A stretch of DNA of 64,000 nt from Dyella_B nitratireducens (GCF_049532905.1 NZ_CP064032.1:1984001-2048000); one strand, 5' to 3'; positions 9,207-18,092 are shown, counted from the stretch's first letter. Notes: generated from the letters alone by a model not told the origin. Numbers and translations: made by a program.

Positions 9207-10100
9207 ATGGACCACTTCACCGCCATCTCTTACTTTGTGCGCGTCGCAGAAAGCGGCAGCTTTTCCGAAGCTGCGCGGGATCTCGGCCGCAGCCAGTCCG
9301 CCATCAGCCAACAAGTACGCATGCTGGAGGCGCACCTCGGCGTTCGCTTGATCGATCGGACCACCCGGCGCTTTGCACTGACGGAGGCGGGTGTTCGCTA
9401 TCTCTCCGATATCAAGCTAGTGCTCGAAGCACTCGCGGAAGCTGATGCGTCCGTCGCCGAGCAGGGAAACGCTATGTCCGGCAGGCTTGCGATCAGTGCG
9501 CCGGTGAATTTCGGTACGCGTTTGCTCGGCGGCTTTCTATTCGAATTCGTGCAGGCCTATCCGGATGTTCGGCTCGATGTCTCGCTGTCGGATCGTTTCG
9601 TGGATGTCGCGGCGGAAGGTTTCGATCTAGCGATCAGGCTAGGCGTAGTGAACGAATCCCATCTCATTGCTAGGCATATTGGAACCATCCAGCGCTGCCT
9701 GGCCGCAACACCTGCCTACCTGGACAAGGTGGGGCGGCCGACATCTCCCGCGGAACTGGCGAATATGGCTTACGTGGCGCATTCAAGCGTCCACAGCGCG
9801 GAGACGTTCTCGCTTATCCATACCGATGGATCCCGGCAGGCGGTGACCGTCAATCCTGTGTTGCGCTCCGATAATTCGCACATGGTAAGCGAGGCGATTA
9901 TCGCGGGCGTGGGTGTTGGACTGGTCCATCAAGTACTGCTGCCACCACTGATGGAAAGTGGCGCTCTTGAGCGCGTCCTTCCTGAGTGGCATTACGAGCC
10001 GCAGGCCGTTCATGCCATCTACCCATCCAATCGCTACATTCCCCGTCGAAGCAGGGTGTTCGTGGATGCATTCGCCGCGCATCTTCAAAAGATCCGTTAG
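9207..10100 (+). CDS. LysR-family transcriptional regulator
   Basis: A 297-residue DNA-binding regulator. The winged helix-turn-helix is at residues 4-62 (FVRVAESGSFSEAARDLGRS, QSAISQQVRMLEAHLGVRLI) and the effector-binding domain is from about 90 onward (GRLAISAPVNFG, then PAELANMAYVAHSS). It looks like the subgroup that includes PecT/CrgA-type and many uncharacterised redox or quinone-responsive regulators. The ATG at 9207 matches the family N-terminus; a TTG at 9168 would add 13 residues. It is divergent from the hydrolase and quinone oxidoreductase operon, which is its likely target. Confidence 0.88.
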   Translation: MDHFTAISYFVRVAESGSFSEAARDLGRSQSAISQQVRMLEAHLGVRLIDRTTRRFALTEAGVRYLSDIKLVLEALAEADASVAEQGNAMSGRLAISAPVNFGTRLLGGFLFEFVQAYPDVRLDVSLSDRFVDVAAEGFDLAIRLGVVNESHLIARHIGTIQRCLAATPAYLDKVGRPTSPAELANMAYVAHSSVHSAETFSLIHTDGSRQAVTVNPVLRSDNSHMVSEAIIAGVGVGLVHQVLLPPLMESGALERVLPEWHYEPQAVHAIYPSNRYIPRRSRVFVDAFAAHLQKIR

Positions 10101-10106
10101 AAAATG

Positions 10107-10127
10107 TGCAGCTTTCAATCAGCTGCA
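10107..10127. terminator. Short hairpin after LysR gene
   Basis: TGCAGCT and AGCTGCA form a perfect 7-bp stem with a 7-base loop, starting six bases after the LysR stop. There is no T-run, so intrinsic termination is only possible. Confidence 0.35.
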
Positions 10128-10175
10128 TGGCCTGAGCCGATAGCCCAGGCTTTCCAGTTGCCACTCGTTGCTTAT

Positions 10176-10811
10176 TTACCGCCGAGGGCGCCCGTCATCA
10201 CACAGCTTGGCGCGATCGCCGCGCACGAAGTCCGCGGTCCAGTTCGTTTCCCACGTGCGGTTGTCGTAAGAGAACGCCTGCTCCCACCTCGCATGATCGT
10301 GATCGTTTAGATTCCAGAGAAATCGCACCTTGATGGGGCGCCCCTGTGCGTCGCGATCCTCGGAATAGAACTCACCGTGGTTGCCATGGAAGCCACCCAC
10401 CATGGCCGGCGTTTCCAGCAAACCATCGCGGCTGCTTATCCAGTAGATCGACCACTGGCGCTTGGCCGGATCAAACGAGCGCAGAGTCAGGCCAGACGTG
10501 CCTTTGCTGGGCATGTCCATTTCATCCACGGTAACCATGCCGCCGAGATAAGGCGTTGCGCACAAGGTGGCGGAAAACGTGTCCCATTCTTTGCTGCCGA
10601 CGCCGGTCGCTTTGAGACGGTGCTGCGTCGCCAGCCAGCCACTGCCCATGAAGTAATCGAAATCGTGCGTGGTGCCAGTGATCACGGTGGAGTAACCCGG
10701 AGGCACCGCTGCGGGGTCGGCTTGCGGCGGATCATTCGCAGCTGCGGCGGCTGTCGCGGCGAACGACAAGGCCAGCAAAAAGGCAGATGGCTTGCAAGTA
10801 AACAGCGTCAT
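10176..10811 (-). CDS. Secreted DUF1579-like protein
   Basis: A 211-residue exported protein with a signal peptide (residues 1-25, PSAFLLALSFAATAAAA). The mature part begins with TGTTHDFDYFMGSGWLATQHR and continues with a beta-rich pattern (GGMVTVDEMDMPS, GLTLRSFDPAKRQWSIYWISSR, FYSEDRDAQGRPIKVRFLW, WEQAFSYDNRTWETNW). This resembles the DUF1579/lipocalin-like group of small secreted proteins that report on sample weight-like barrels; no reaction is known. The ATG at 10811 begins the signal peptide and lies 57 bp from the divergent LysR start, so it is the likely target of that regulator. A longer frame into the LysR gene is rejected. Confidence 0.72.
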   Translation of the reverse strand: MTLFTCKPSAFLLALSFAATAAAAANDPPQADPAAVPPGYSTVITGTTHDFDYFMGSGWLATQHRLKATGVGSKEWDTFSATLCATPYLGGMVTVDEMDMPSKGTSGLTLRSFDPAKRQWSIYWISSRDGLLETPAMVGGFHGNHGEFYSEDRDAQGRPIKVRFLWNLNDHDHARWEQAFSYDNRTWETNWTADFVRGDRAKLCDDGRPRR

Positions 10812-10868
10812 TCTGGACCTCCAGTGTCGGCAATGAGAGGATGCGGCGAGACCATTCTGGCCGTCCCC

Positions 10869-11849
10869 ATGAGCCCTCCACCACTCAAGAATCGGCGTCG
10901 AGGCCAAGCAGGACTTGGGGTCGAGGATGTCCGTCTGCCATCGCTCACGGCGATCCGCGCCTTCGAAGCCGCCGCACGCCTGGGCAGCTTCGCCAAGGCA
11001 GCCGCTGAACTGGACACCACGTCTGCATCGGTGAGTTATCACGTGCGCCGTCTCGAACAACAGATCGGTGTGCAGTTGTTTTTTCGCCACGCGCAAAAGG
11101 TTGAATTGACCGTACCCGGACAGCTGGTGGCGACCGAGGCGACGCAAGCATTCGCCGCCTTGCGCGCCAGCTTCATCAAGGCATTGGACACCGACGAATC
11201 GCACCTGACCTTGACCACGCTACCTACCTTCGGCACCACCTGGCTCACGCCAAGGCTGGGGAAATTTCGTTCGCTACATCCGGAGATCACTCTCACGCTC
11301 GATCTCTCGGTACCCGCGCACGACCTGACCGAAGGCTGCTTTGATGCAGCCATTCGCAACGGTCACGGCCATTGGCCTGGGCTGCGCACGGTGCCGCTCT
11401 TTCCGAGCATCTTCATGCCGCTCTGCTCGCCCAGGTTGAAGGCTGCGGCGAAAAACATCGCCAATCCGCATGCGCAGCTCGATGTTCCGCTGCTTGGCCG
11501 TCCGGATTGGTGGGCGGCGTGGTATCGCGCGCAAGGCTGTCCTGATGACACGCTTCCGGGCGAGTTCGGCACCAGCCTTCCTACCGAATATCTTGATATT
11601 GCCGCCGCGGTGGCAGGACATGGCATCGCGATCGGATCGCCGATTCTGTTCCGTGCTGAAATCACTTCAGGAAGACTTGTGCCCGCCCACGATTTCGTCG
11701 CCACCGATGGCCGCTCGTTCTGGATGGTCTTTCCCAGTGCGAAGGAACATCGCCCGAAGATCGCGCGCTTTCGCGAGTGGCTGTGCAGCGAAGTGGAAGA
11801 AGATTTGCATGCTGCGCGCGATTACATCCGCAGGGCCAAACCTGGCTAG
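10869..11849 (+). CDS. LysR-family regulator, GcvA type
   Basis: A 326-residue regulator with the GcvA-type N-terminus LPSLTAIRAFEAAARLGSFA followed by the recognition helix region (SASVSYHVRRLEQQIGVQLF). The C-terminal domain has LPTFGTTWLTPRLGKFRSLH and DAAIRNGHGHWPGL, as in the GcvA/AmpR/TrpI group. The first 24 residues are extra relative to the family; the ATG at 10869 is used, with an ATG at 10833 as an alternative. It is divergent from the secreted DUF1579-like gene. Its TAG stop is shared head-on with the stop of the next gene on the other strand. Confidence 0.85.
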   Translation: MSPPPLKNRRRGQAGLGVEDVRLPSLTAIRAFEAAARLGSFAKAAAELDTTSASVSYHVRRLEQQIGVQLFFRHAQKVELTVPGQLVATEATQAFAALRASFIKALDTDESHLTLTTLPTFGTTWLTPRLGKFRSLHPEITLTLDLSVPAHDLTEGCFDAAIRNGHGHWPGLRTVPLFPSIFMPLCSPRLKAAAKNIANPHAQLDVPLLGRPDWWAAWYRAQGCPDDTLPGEFGTSLPTEYLDIAAAVAGHGIAIGSPILFRAEITSGRLVPAHDFVATDGRSFWMVFPSAKEHRPKIARFREWLCSEVEEDLHAARDYIRRAKPG

Positions 11850-12841
11850 CCCGCCGATAGGCCATAAGACGACGCGTCGACGTACAGCGTTCCGTCCTCG
11901 TGCACGATCATCGGCAAGGGATCGGAAAGCTCACCCACGAACCCGCCCTGCTCTTCATTCTTCAGAAACGCCATGAAGCACAGCGAGCCATCGCGCGCGG
12001 GGATTACGCGTCCTGCATAAAGTTTCCCCAGCGGATCACCCACCAGAAAATCGCCCGGCATCAAATGCCATTCGCCCAGCGGATGATCCGCCATCAGGTA
12101 GTGCGTGCCGGTCATAGGCTGCGACATGGCTGCGCTGGCGTAGTCACTATCAATCAAATTTGCGGCCGTGCAGAACAGGCAATACCAGCGTCCTTGCCAT
12201 TCGAAAATCTGTGGCACTTCCAGATGTGCAAACACGCGCGAACGAAACAGCGGCGGTTGCAGCGTCCATTGATGCATGTCATCCGACGTGGCATGACCGA
12301 TGACACCGCGGCCGACGCTCGGCCCGTTCGGCTCGCGCGCCGTGAAAACCATGTGCCAGCCACGGCCATCGGGATCGGGGAATACCCACGGATCGCGGCA
12401 GGCCTGTTCGTACCACACGCTTCTGTCGAGCGTTTCGTAAAGCGTGTTGTCCGGCAATTGCAGTATGGGATTGCGGGAAGAGCGTTCCCAACGATACAGA
12501 TCCGGCGAGGAAGCCAGGCCAATGCGCTGGACCAATCCTTCTTCTGCGCGGCTGGTGCCGGTGTAGAACATCAGCCAGTGTCCTTGCGGCGCCCGCACGA
12601 CCGTGCCGGTCCAGGTGGTGTAGTCGTCCCACGCCGGTGATGCCACCGGACGCAGCGCCTCTTCCACTTCCACCCAGTTCATCAGGTCTTCGGATACGGC
12701 GTGCCCAATCGATACGTGCCAGTGGCGCTTGTTGGGATCGCCCAACGACTTGGGGGCCTGCAGAAAGAACAGATGCGTACGCCCGCCCTCCTGCGCAAAC
12801 CAGAAATCCCATACCCAACGATCGTCGAGGCGAAAAGCCAT
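11846..12841 (-). CDS. Five-bladed propeller glycosidase (GH32/GH43/GH68-like)
   Basis: A 331-residue protein with no signal peptide, so cytoplasmic. The three acidic positions of the clan are visible: Asp12 in VWDFWFAQ (nucleophile position), Asp150 in ACRDPW (the RDP motif) and Glu208 in HLEVPQIFEW (acid/base position). Repeated blade motifs such as HWHVSIGHAVSEDLMNW and IGLASSPDLYRWE support a propeller. GH32-type enzymes act on sucrose, fructans or related beta-fructosides; GH43 on arabinosides. The RDP motif and the first-blade sequence fit GH32-like best. The C-terminal beta-sandwich of true GH32 enzymes is absent, so this is a single-domain form. Confidence 0.78.
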   Translation of the reverse strand: MAFRLDDRWVWDFWFAQEGGRTHLFFLQAPKSLGDPNKRHWHVSIGHAVSEDLMNWVEVEEALRPVASPAWDDYTTWTGTVVRAPQGHWLMFYTGTSRAEEGLVQRIGLASSPDLYRWERSSRNPILQLPDNTLYETLDRSVWYEQACRDPWVFPDPDGRGWHMVFTAREPNGPSVGRGVIGHATSDDMHQWTLQPPLFRSRVFAHLEVPQIFEWQGRWYCLFCTAANLIDSDYASAAMSQPMTGTHYLMADHPLGEWHLMPGDFLVGDPLGKLYAGRVIPARDGSLCFMAFLKNEEQGGFVGELSDPLPMIVHEDGTLYVDASSYGLSAG

Positions 12842-12987
12842 GCGTTATCTGCTCAAGCGGCGCGCGGAGATGCGCGGGCGGCAATATTACCTTCTATGTT
12901 AATTATTTCTACCGTTACGGCTCGAATCGAGCCCATTGCAGCATCGCTTCACGCGCGCCTTAGCGCACCGATTTCCTACATATCAAG

Positions 12988-13047
12988 GTCATATCAGGCA
13001 CATAAGTCAGGCAAGACGGGACTTTTTCGCCTTGTAAACGATATGAC
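12988..13047. promoter_or_regulatory. Paired inverted half-sites upstream of the DUF1868-ugp operon
   Basis: GTCATATC at 12988-12995 and its exact inverse GATATGAC at 13040-13047 lie 52 bp apart, about five helical turns, within the 345-bp gap 12842-13186. Between them TCAGGCA occurs twice 13 bp apart. This may be a regulator binding region for the operon. No convincing Pho box was found in the gap. The rest of the gap shows nothing further. Confidence 0.35.
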
Positions 13048-13186
13048 ACATAATGAGTGATATTGTCCGCCCAGCTTCACGCCGACGAGGCCCTTTGCCC
13101 GAGTCAAAACTTGGGAAAGCACTCGATCTGGCGTGATCCGCCCTCGCCTTTTGGGGATGAGGGCGTCACCGCTACGAATGCCAACC

Positions 13187-13897
13187 ATGCTCAGCAAATA
13201 TCACCAGCCACTCAGTCACCTTGATCAAAAATTCGACGCGCACGGCAATGTGCTGCGTTTCCCCGGCAATACGCTGATCTGTCACGTACCGCTGTTCACA
13301 CCGCTGTCGACTGCACTTACCGCGGTGCGCGATCAGATCAAGACCGGCCCCTACGCCGAAGCTTTCGCGACGTTGCCGCCGGAGAGCTATCACATGACGG
13401 TATTCGAGGGCGTCACCGACCAGGAGCGCACCCGCGAGCGCTGGCCGGCGGAACTGCCGCTCAACGTGACGCTGACCGCATGCACACGTCATATGGCCGA
13501 CAAACTGCGGGTGTTCGATCTGGGTTGCGAGTTGCCGCTGCGCATGAAACTCGCCGAGCCCGACCAGCAATTGATGATCGGCGCCATGTCCCTGGTACCC
13601 GCGAATGCCGAGGAAGCGCGCAAGCTACGCGATCTGCGCGATCGCCTCGCCGCACATTTGGGGTTTCGTGCGCCCTGGCACGACAACTACACGTTCCACA
13701 TGACGCATTCCTATCTCATCAAGGCAATGAGTCTGGAAACGGTGAAGCGAATCCTGACCTTCCACAGCAAGCTTTACACCGAGCTGGTGTCGCCGGTGGG
13801 CATCATCACGCTCGGCGCACCGGAGTTCTGCACGTTTATCGACATGCAGGCGTTCGACAATCTGCTCCTCCTCCGCCATCAGGAACGCATGGCATGA
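13187..13897 (+). CDS. DUF1868 protein, 2H phosphoesterase superfamily
   Basis: A 236-residue cytoplasmic protein with the two H-x-T motifs that define 2H phosphoesterases: His69-Met-Thr71 in ESYHMTVFEG and His171-Met-Thr173 in NYTFHMTHSY. The family cleaves cyclic phosphodiesters or related phosphoesters; DUF1868 members have no assigned substrate that I can name. Its stop codon overlaps the ugpB start (ATGA at 13894-13897), so it is translationally coupled to the transporter and is the first gene of the operon. In E. coli the ugp operon ends in the phosphodiesterase gene ugpQ; none is present here, so this protein may fill that role (inference). The start is uncertain: ATGs at 13157 and 13178 are also possible, and none has a good ribosome site. 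Confidence 0.82.
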   Translation: MLSKYHQPLSHLDQKFDAHGNVLRFPGNTLICHVPLFTPLSTALTAVRDQIKTGPYAEAFATLPPESYHMTVFEGVTDQERTRERWPAELPLNVTLTACTRHMADKLRVFDLGCELPLRMKLAEPDQQLMIGAMSLVPANAEEARKLRDLRDRLAAHLGFRAPWHDNYTFHMTHSYLIKAMSLETVKRILTFHSKLYTELVSPVGIITLGAPEFCTFIDMQAFDNLLLLRHQERMA

Positions 13898-15222
13898 CCT
13901 TGCGCGCCGCCGGCCTGTGGTTTGCCTGGATGTTGTCGGCTTGCGTGGCCGCCATACCAGCGATCGGCCGTGCGGCAGCCTTTGAATTTTGGTACGCGCA
14001 TGGCGGCCTCTATGCGCAAACCATCAACGAGTTGTGTGCAGGCTTCAACAAAACCTATCCGCAAGATCACGTGCGCTGTTTGCCGCAGGGCACCTACGAG
14101 CAGACCATGCGCAAGGCCGTGGCTGCCTATCGCGCGGACCAGCAACCCGCCGTGGTGGAGATCTACGACATCGGCACCGCGGACATGATGCGCAGCGGCG
14201 CCATCTATCCCGTGGATGCACTGATGAAGGACACCGGCCATCCCACCGATGATGCTGACTATCTGGACAGCATCCGCCGCTTCTACGCCACGCCGGACGG
14301 ACGCCTGCTCTCGCAACCCTTCGGCACGTCCACCCTGGTGCTATACGCCAATCGCAAGAAACTTGCCGCGGCCGGCATCAACGAACTGCCGCAGACGTGG
14401 GAAGCGTTCGGCCAGGCACTGCAAGCACTCAAGGCGCACGGCGAAAGCTGCCCCGCCGTGGCCGACTACACGCCATGGAAAATGCTGGAGCAGATCAACG
14501 CCGTGCAAGGCGCACCGATCGCCAGCGCAAACAACGGACACGATGGCCTTGCAGCGCGTTATGACTTTGCCGATGGTATCCATCTGCGCTACATGCGCGA
14601 CGTGCTGCGTTGGCATGCGCAAGGCCTGCTGCTGCCCGCCATCCTGACGCATGCCAACGATCAAACCCTGGCCTTTGCCGATGGCGAATGCGCCATGGTG
14701 ATCGATGCCACCGGCGCTTATGCCATCGTGGCCAAGGCCGGCATGGTCGATGCCGAAGTCGGTCCCTTGCCGGTGTACGCCGGCACCACGCGCTACGGTA
14801 ATACGATCGGCGGTTCATCGCTGTGGGTATTCAAGGGCGAGACGCCTGCCGTTTATTCTGCAGTGGCACGCTTCCTCGCCTATTTGCGCGAACCCCAACA
14901 GCAGCTGTTTTTCTCCGCGCGCACCGGCTATCTACCGCTGACGCATAACGCCGAACAAAAACTTGCCAGCTCACCCTCCACGGAACCGGATGCGATTCGC
15001 GTGGGACTGGCTTCGATGGCCCTGCCCGGCAATCCATACAACGCCGGCGTGCGGCTCGGTTTCATGTCGCTGTTCCGCCTGATCTGGCAAGAGGAAGTGC
15101 AACGCGCCCTGGCCGGCCGCGAAAGCATGGACGACGCGCTTATAAACGCGCAGGCGCGCGGCAATCTTTTGCTGGAACGTTTCCAGGCGACTTATCGCGC
15201 TTCGACAGCAGGCGCGCCATGA
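13894..15222 (+). CDS. ugpB: Glycerol-3-phosphate/glycerophosphodiester ABC transporter, substrate-binding protein
   Basis: A 442-residue periplasmic binding protein. The N-terminal signal peptide (residues 1-29, AGLWFAWMLSACVAAIPAIG) precedes a mature part starting FEFWYAHGGLYAQTINELCAGFN. The UgpB hallmark is clear: GTYEQTMRKAVAAYRADQQPAV followed by VEIYDIGTADMMRSGAIYPV, and later TGYLPLT. UgpB proteins bind glycerol-3-phosphate or glycerophosphocholine; which one applies here cannot be read by eye. Overlaps of 4 bp (ATGA) on both sides couple it to the DUF1868 gene and ugpA. Confidence 0.92.
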   Translation: MTLRAAGLWFAWMLSACVAAIPAIGRAAAFEFWYAHGGLYAQTINELCAGFNKTYPQDHVRCLPQGTYEQTMRKAVAAYRADQQPAVVEIYDIGTADMMRSGAIYPVDALMKDTGHPTDDADYLDSIRRFYATPDGRLLSQPFGTSTLVLYANRKKLAAAGINELPQTWEAFGQALQALKAHGESCPAVADYTPWKMLEQINAVQGAPIASANNGHDGLAARYDFADGIHLRYMRDVLRWHAQGLLLPAILTHANDQTLAFADGECAMVIDATGAYAIVAKAGMVDAEVGPLPVYAGTTRYGNTIGGSSLWVFKGETPAVYSAVARFLAYLREPQQQLFFSARTGYLPLTHNAEQKLASSPSTEPDAIRVGLASMALPGNPYNAGVRLGFMSLFRLIWQEEVQRALAGRESMDDALINAQARGNLLLERFQATYRASTAGAP

Positions 15223-16106
15223 AAACGAGCGCGCGCTTCCACGGCCGCTGGACACCGTTTGCGCTGGGCTTGCCGCAGCTGGCGTTGATTGCATTGTTCT
15301 TCTATTGGCCCACGCTCAAGGGGCTTTGGTGGTCGTTTCACCTGGTGTGCCCGTTCGGCCATTGCTCCAGCTTCGTCGGCTTCGACAACTATCTGCGCGA
15401 ACTGAAAGATGCCAACTTCTACGCGTCGCTGTTCAGTACGGCCGTGTTTTCGCTGTTTGGCGTAGGCGCGTCCGTGATCGTCGCGCTGGTGCTGGCCTGG
15501 ATGGTGGAACTGCACCAACGCAGCGGTAGGCTCTTCCGCTATCTGCTGATCTGGCCCTATGCGGTGGCCGGCTCCGTGCTGGGTGTAATCCTGCGGGTTG
15601 CATCCAGCCCCAGCATCGGCCTGATGGGTTACCTCAACAGCGTGTGGCCAGGCTTCTGGCAACCGCATTTGAACGGCACGCAGGCCATGACGATGGTGGT
15701 GTTCGCCTTCGCATGGACGCAAATCCCGTTCGACTTCATCGTGCTGGTGGCGGCGCTGCGCTCGATTCCCGCCGACTACATGGCTGCCGCCGCGATCGAT
15801 GGCGCCGGCCCGCTGCGCCGCTTCATCGATATCCAGATTCCGATGATTCGGCCGCAACTGTTCTTCGTGGCGACGATGAACTTGATCGATTCCATCACCA
15901 ACAGCTTTGCCATCGTCGACACCATGACGCAGGGCGGTCCCGGCGGCGCCACCAACATCCTGGCGTACAAGATCTATCGCGATGGCTTTATCGGCCTGGA
16001 TCTATCGGGTTCTTCGGCATTGTCGATATTGCTGATGCTGCTGGTGCTGGCCGCCAGTGCGGTGCAGTTCGTGGTGTTCGAACGCCAGGCGAAGCGGGAG
16101 GCGTGA
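15219..16106 (+). CDS. ugpA: Glycerol-3-phosphate ABC transporter permease UgpA
   Basis: A 295-residue inner-membrane permease of the MalF/UgpA type with six membrane segments. The first is ALGLPQLALIALFFYWPTL. The coupling loop that docks on the ATPase is AAAAIDGAGPLRRFIDIQIP (the EAA loop, with the E replaced by A at its start), and TQGGPGGATNILAYKIYRDG is typical of the family near the C-terminus. It starts within the last codons of ugpB (ATGA overlap) and is followed after 2 bp by ugpE. Confidence 0.92.
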   Translation: MKTSARFHGRWTPFALGLPQLALIALFFYWPTLKGLWWSFHLVCPFGHCSSFVGFDNYLRELKDANFYASLFSTAVFSLFGVGASVIVALVLAWMVELHQRSGRLFRYLLIWPYAVAGSVLGVILRVASSPSIGLMGYLNSVWPGFWQPHLNGTQAMTMVVFAFAWTQIPFDFIVLVAALRSIPADYMAAAAIDGAGPLRRFIDIQIPMIRPQLFFVATMNLIDSITNSFAIVDTMTQGGPGGATNILAYKIYRDGFIGLDLSGSSALSILLMLLVLAASAVQFVVFERQAKREA

Positions 16107-16108
16107 GC

Positions 16109-16999
16109 ATGGTCGAACGTCACCCTCTGCTGAAAGCCATGACGCTGACCTTGCTGGCATTGAGCTTGGTATTCGCACTTGGGCCGATCTATCTCGCGCT
16201 GTGCTCGGCCTCGGCGACGAGCCAACAGATTCTGGTGCATGGCTTGGCGTTGCTGCCGAGCTCACATCTTGGGGAGAACCTGAGCGCCGTGCTGCATCGT
16301 GCGGACGTCGGCCATATGCTGCTCAACAGCTGCGTGGTATCGCTGATTGTGGTGGCGGGCAAACTGGCACTGGCCTCCACCAGTGCGTTTGCTGCGGTGT
16401 ATTTCCGCTCGCGCATTCGCCACATCGTCTTCTGGGGCACCTTCATCACCCTGCTGCTGCCGCTGGAAGTGCGCATCGTGCCGACATATGCCGTCGCCTC
16501 CGATCTGTTCGAGCCGCTGCACACCCTTCTGCTTGCCATGACCGGCTTGCAACTGCACGTATCGCTCAACTTGCTGGATAGCTATGCCGGCCTATCGCTG
16601 CCGCTGATGGCCTCGGCCACCGGCACCTTCCTGTTCCGCCAGTTCTATCTCACCGTGCCGACGGAACTATCTGAAGCGGCGCGCATGGACGGCGCCGGTC
16701 CACTGCGCTTCTTCATCGACATCTTGCTGCCCCTGTCGAAAGCAAATTTCGCCGCACTCGGCACCATCGTTTTTCTCACCACCTGGAAGGACTACATGTG
16801 GCCTCTCGTCGCCACCAGCCGGCCCGAGATGCGCACCATGGCGCTCGGCATTTCGACCTTCCTGCCGACCGAAACCGGCCAGCCGCCGGAATGGAATCTG
16901 GTGATGGCGGCAGCATTGATCGCGTTGGCGCCACCGCTGGTGGTGATAGGGCTGACGCAACGCTGGTTCGTGCGCGGCATCACCGGAGTGGGCAAATGA
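16109..16999 (+). CDS. ugpE: Glycerol-3-phosphate ABC transporter permease UgpE
   Basis: A 296-residue permease of the MalG/UgpE type. Six hydrophobic segments start with LTLLALSLVFALGPIYLALC. The FLFRQFYLTVPTELSEAARMDGAGP stretch, covering the conserved FxxRQxxxxxPxEL motif and the EAA loop, is shown here only in part: FRQFYLTVPTELSEAARMDG. The segment TTWKDYMWPLVAT corresponds to the family NxFxWPL region. It overlaps ugpC by 4 bp (ATGA), continuing the chain of coupled genes. The ATG at 16109 is used; a GTG at 16103 is also in frame. Confidence 0.92.
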   Translation: MVERHPLLKAMTLTLLALSLVFALGPIYLALCSASATSQQILVHGLALLPSSHLGENLSAVLHRADVGHMLLNSCVVSLIVVAGKLALASTSAFAAVYFRSRIRHIVFWGTFITLLLPLEVRIVPTYAVASDLFEPLHTLLLAMTGLQLHVSLNLLDSYAGLSLPLMASATGTFLFRQFYLTVPTELSEAARMDGAGPLRFFIDILLPLSKANFAALGTIVFLTTWKDYMWPLVATSRPEMRTMALGISTFLPTETGQPPEWNLVMAAALIALAPPLVVIGLTQRWFVRGITGVGK

Positions 17000-18078
17000 G
17001 CGGCACGGCGATACAGGTACGCGGCTTGTCCAAGCGTTTCGGCCAGCGCACGATCATGGACCAGCTCGACATCGACTTTGCCGCCGGCCAGTTCACCGTG
17101 GTGCTAGGCCCATCCGGTTGCGGTAAATCCACCCTGCTCCGGGTGATCGCCGGGCTGGAAGAAGCCGATCAAGGCACGGTAAGCATTGGCGGCGTCGACG
17201 TGACACGCACACCGCCGCAAAGCCGTGGCTGTGCCATGGTGTTCCAGAATTACGCGCTGTACCCGCACATGAGCGTGCGCGACAACATCGGCTATGCGCT
17301 CAAGCTGGCGGGGCTGGAGCGCGCGGAACGCGAACGCCGCATCGGCGAAGCTGCGGAACTGCTGGGATTGCGCGACTTGCTCGAGCGCAAACCGGCGCAA
17401 CTGTCGGGCGGCCAGCGTCAACGCGTGGCCATCGGCCGCGCTATTGCGCGCCGCCAGCGTGTGCTGCTGTTCGACGAACCGCTGTCGAATCTCGATGCCA
17501 AGCTGCGCCATGAGATGCGCATGGAATTGCGCCGGCTGCATAACGAGATCGGCGCCACCACCATTTTCGTCACGCACGATCAGGTTGAGGCGATGACACT
17601 GGCCGACCGTGTAGTACTGCTTAACCAAGGCCAAGTTGAGCAAGCTGATACGCCGATGGCGCTTTATCACCGACCGCGTAGCATTTTCGTAGCTGGTTTT
17701 ATCGGCACCCCGCCGATGAATGTGTTGACGGCGACGCATGCGGGTGAAGATGTGGCAATCGATGGTGGTGGAACCTTGCGTGCGAATGTGCGCACGGACA
17801 AGCCCACTGCAGTGAAGATTGGCATTCGTCCGGAAGCCGTCGAGCTTGGTGCAACCGACGGCGTCGCTGCCAAGGTGGAAGCGGTGGAAGATCTCGGCAG
17901 CCATCGCGTGATCTACACCCGCATCGGGCAGCAACCTGTCCTGGCCATCGATCATGGTCGGCGTGCGTTGATACCGAACGAAACGGTATGCCTGGGTTTT
18001 CCACCGCAAGCGATTTCCTGGTTCCACGCCGCCAACGGGGAACGGATTGAGCACACGTTTAAGGGTAGACAGGTATGA
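16996..18078 (+). CDS. ugpC: Glycerol-3-phosphate ABC transporter ATPase UgpC
   Basis: A 360-residue ABC ATPase of the MalK/UgpC group that powers the UgpAE permease. Walker A is GPSGCGKST (about residues 37-45), the Q-loop VFQNYALYPHMSVRDNI, the signature LSGGQRQR, Walker B VLLFDEPLSNLDA and the switch histidine in FVTHDQ. A C-terminal regulatory OB/TOBE domain (about 240-360) includes IGIRPEAVEL. The operon ends here, followed after 14 bp by a long hairpin. The complete set B-A-E-C, in that order, matches E. coli ugp but without ugpQ. Confidence 0.93.
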   Translation: MSGTAIQVRGLSKRFGQRTIMDQLDIDFAAGQFTVVLGPSGCGKSTLLRVIAGLEEADQGTVSIGGVDVTRTPPQSRGCAMVFQNYALYPHMSVRDNIGYALKLAGLERAERERRIGEAAELLGLRDLLERKPAQLSGGQRQRVAIGRAIARRQRVLLFDEPLSNLDAKLRHEMRMELRRLHNEIGATTIFVTHDQVEAMTLADRVVLLNQGQVEQADTPMALYHRPRSIFVAGFIGTPPMNVLTATHAGEDVAIDGGGTLRANVRTDKPTAVKIGIRPEAVELGATDGVAAKVEAVEDLGSHRVIYTRIGQQPVLAIDHGRRALIPNETVCLGFPPQAISWFHAANGERIEHTFKGRQV

Positions 18079-18092
18079 GCGCCCTCATCGCC

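Noticed and set aside
13030..13060. Pho box upstream of the ugp operon
   Set aside because: GTGTCAT occurs on the minus strand, but no direct repeat partner lies 11 bp away.
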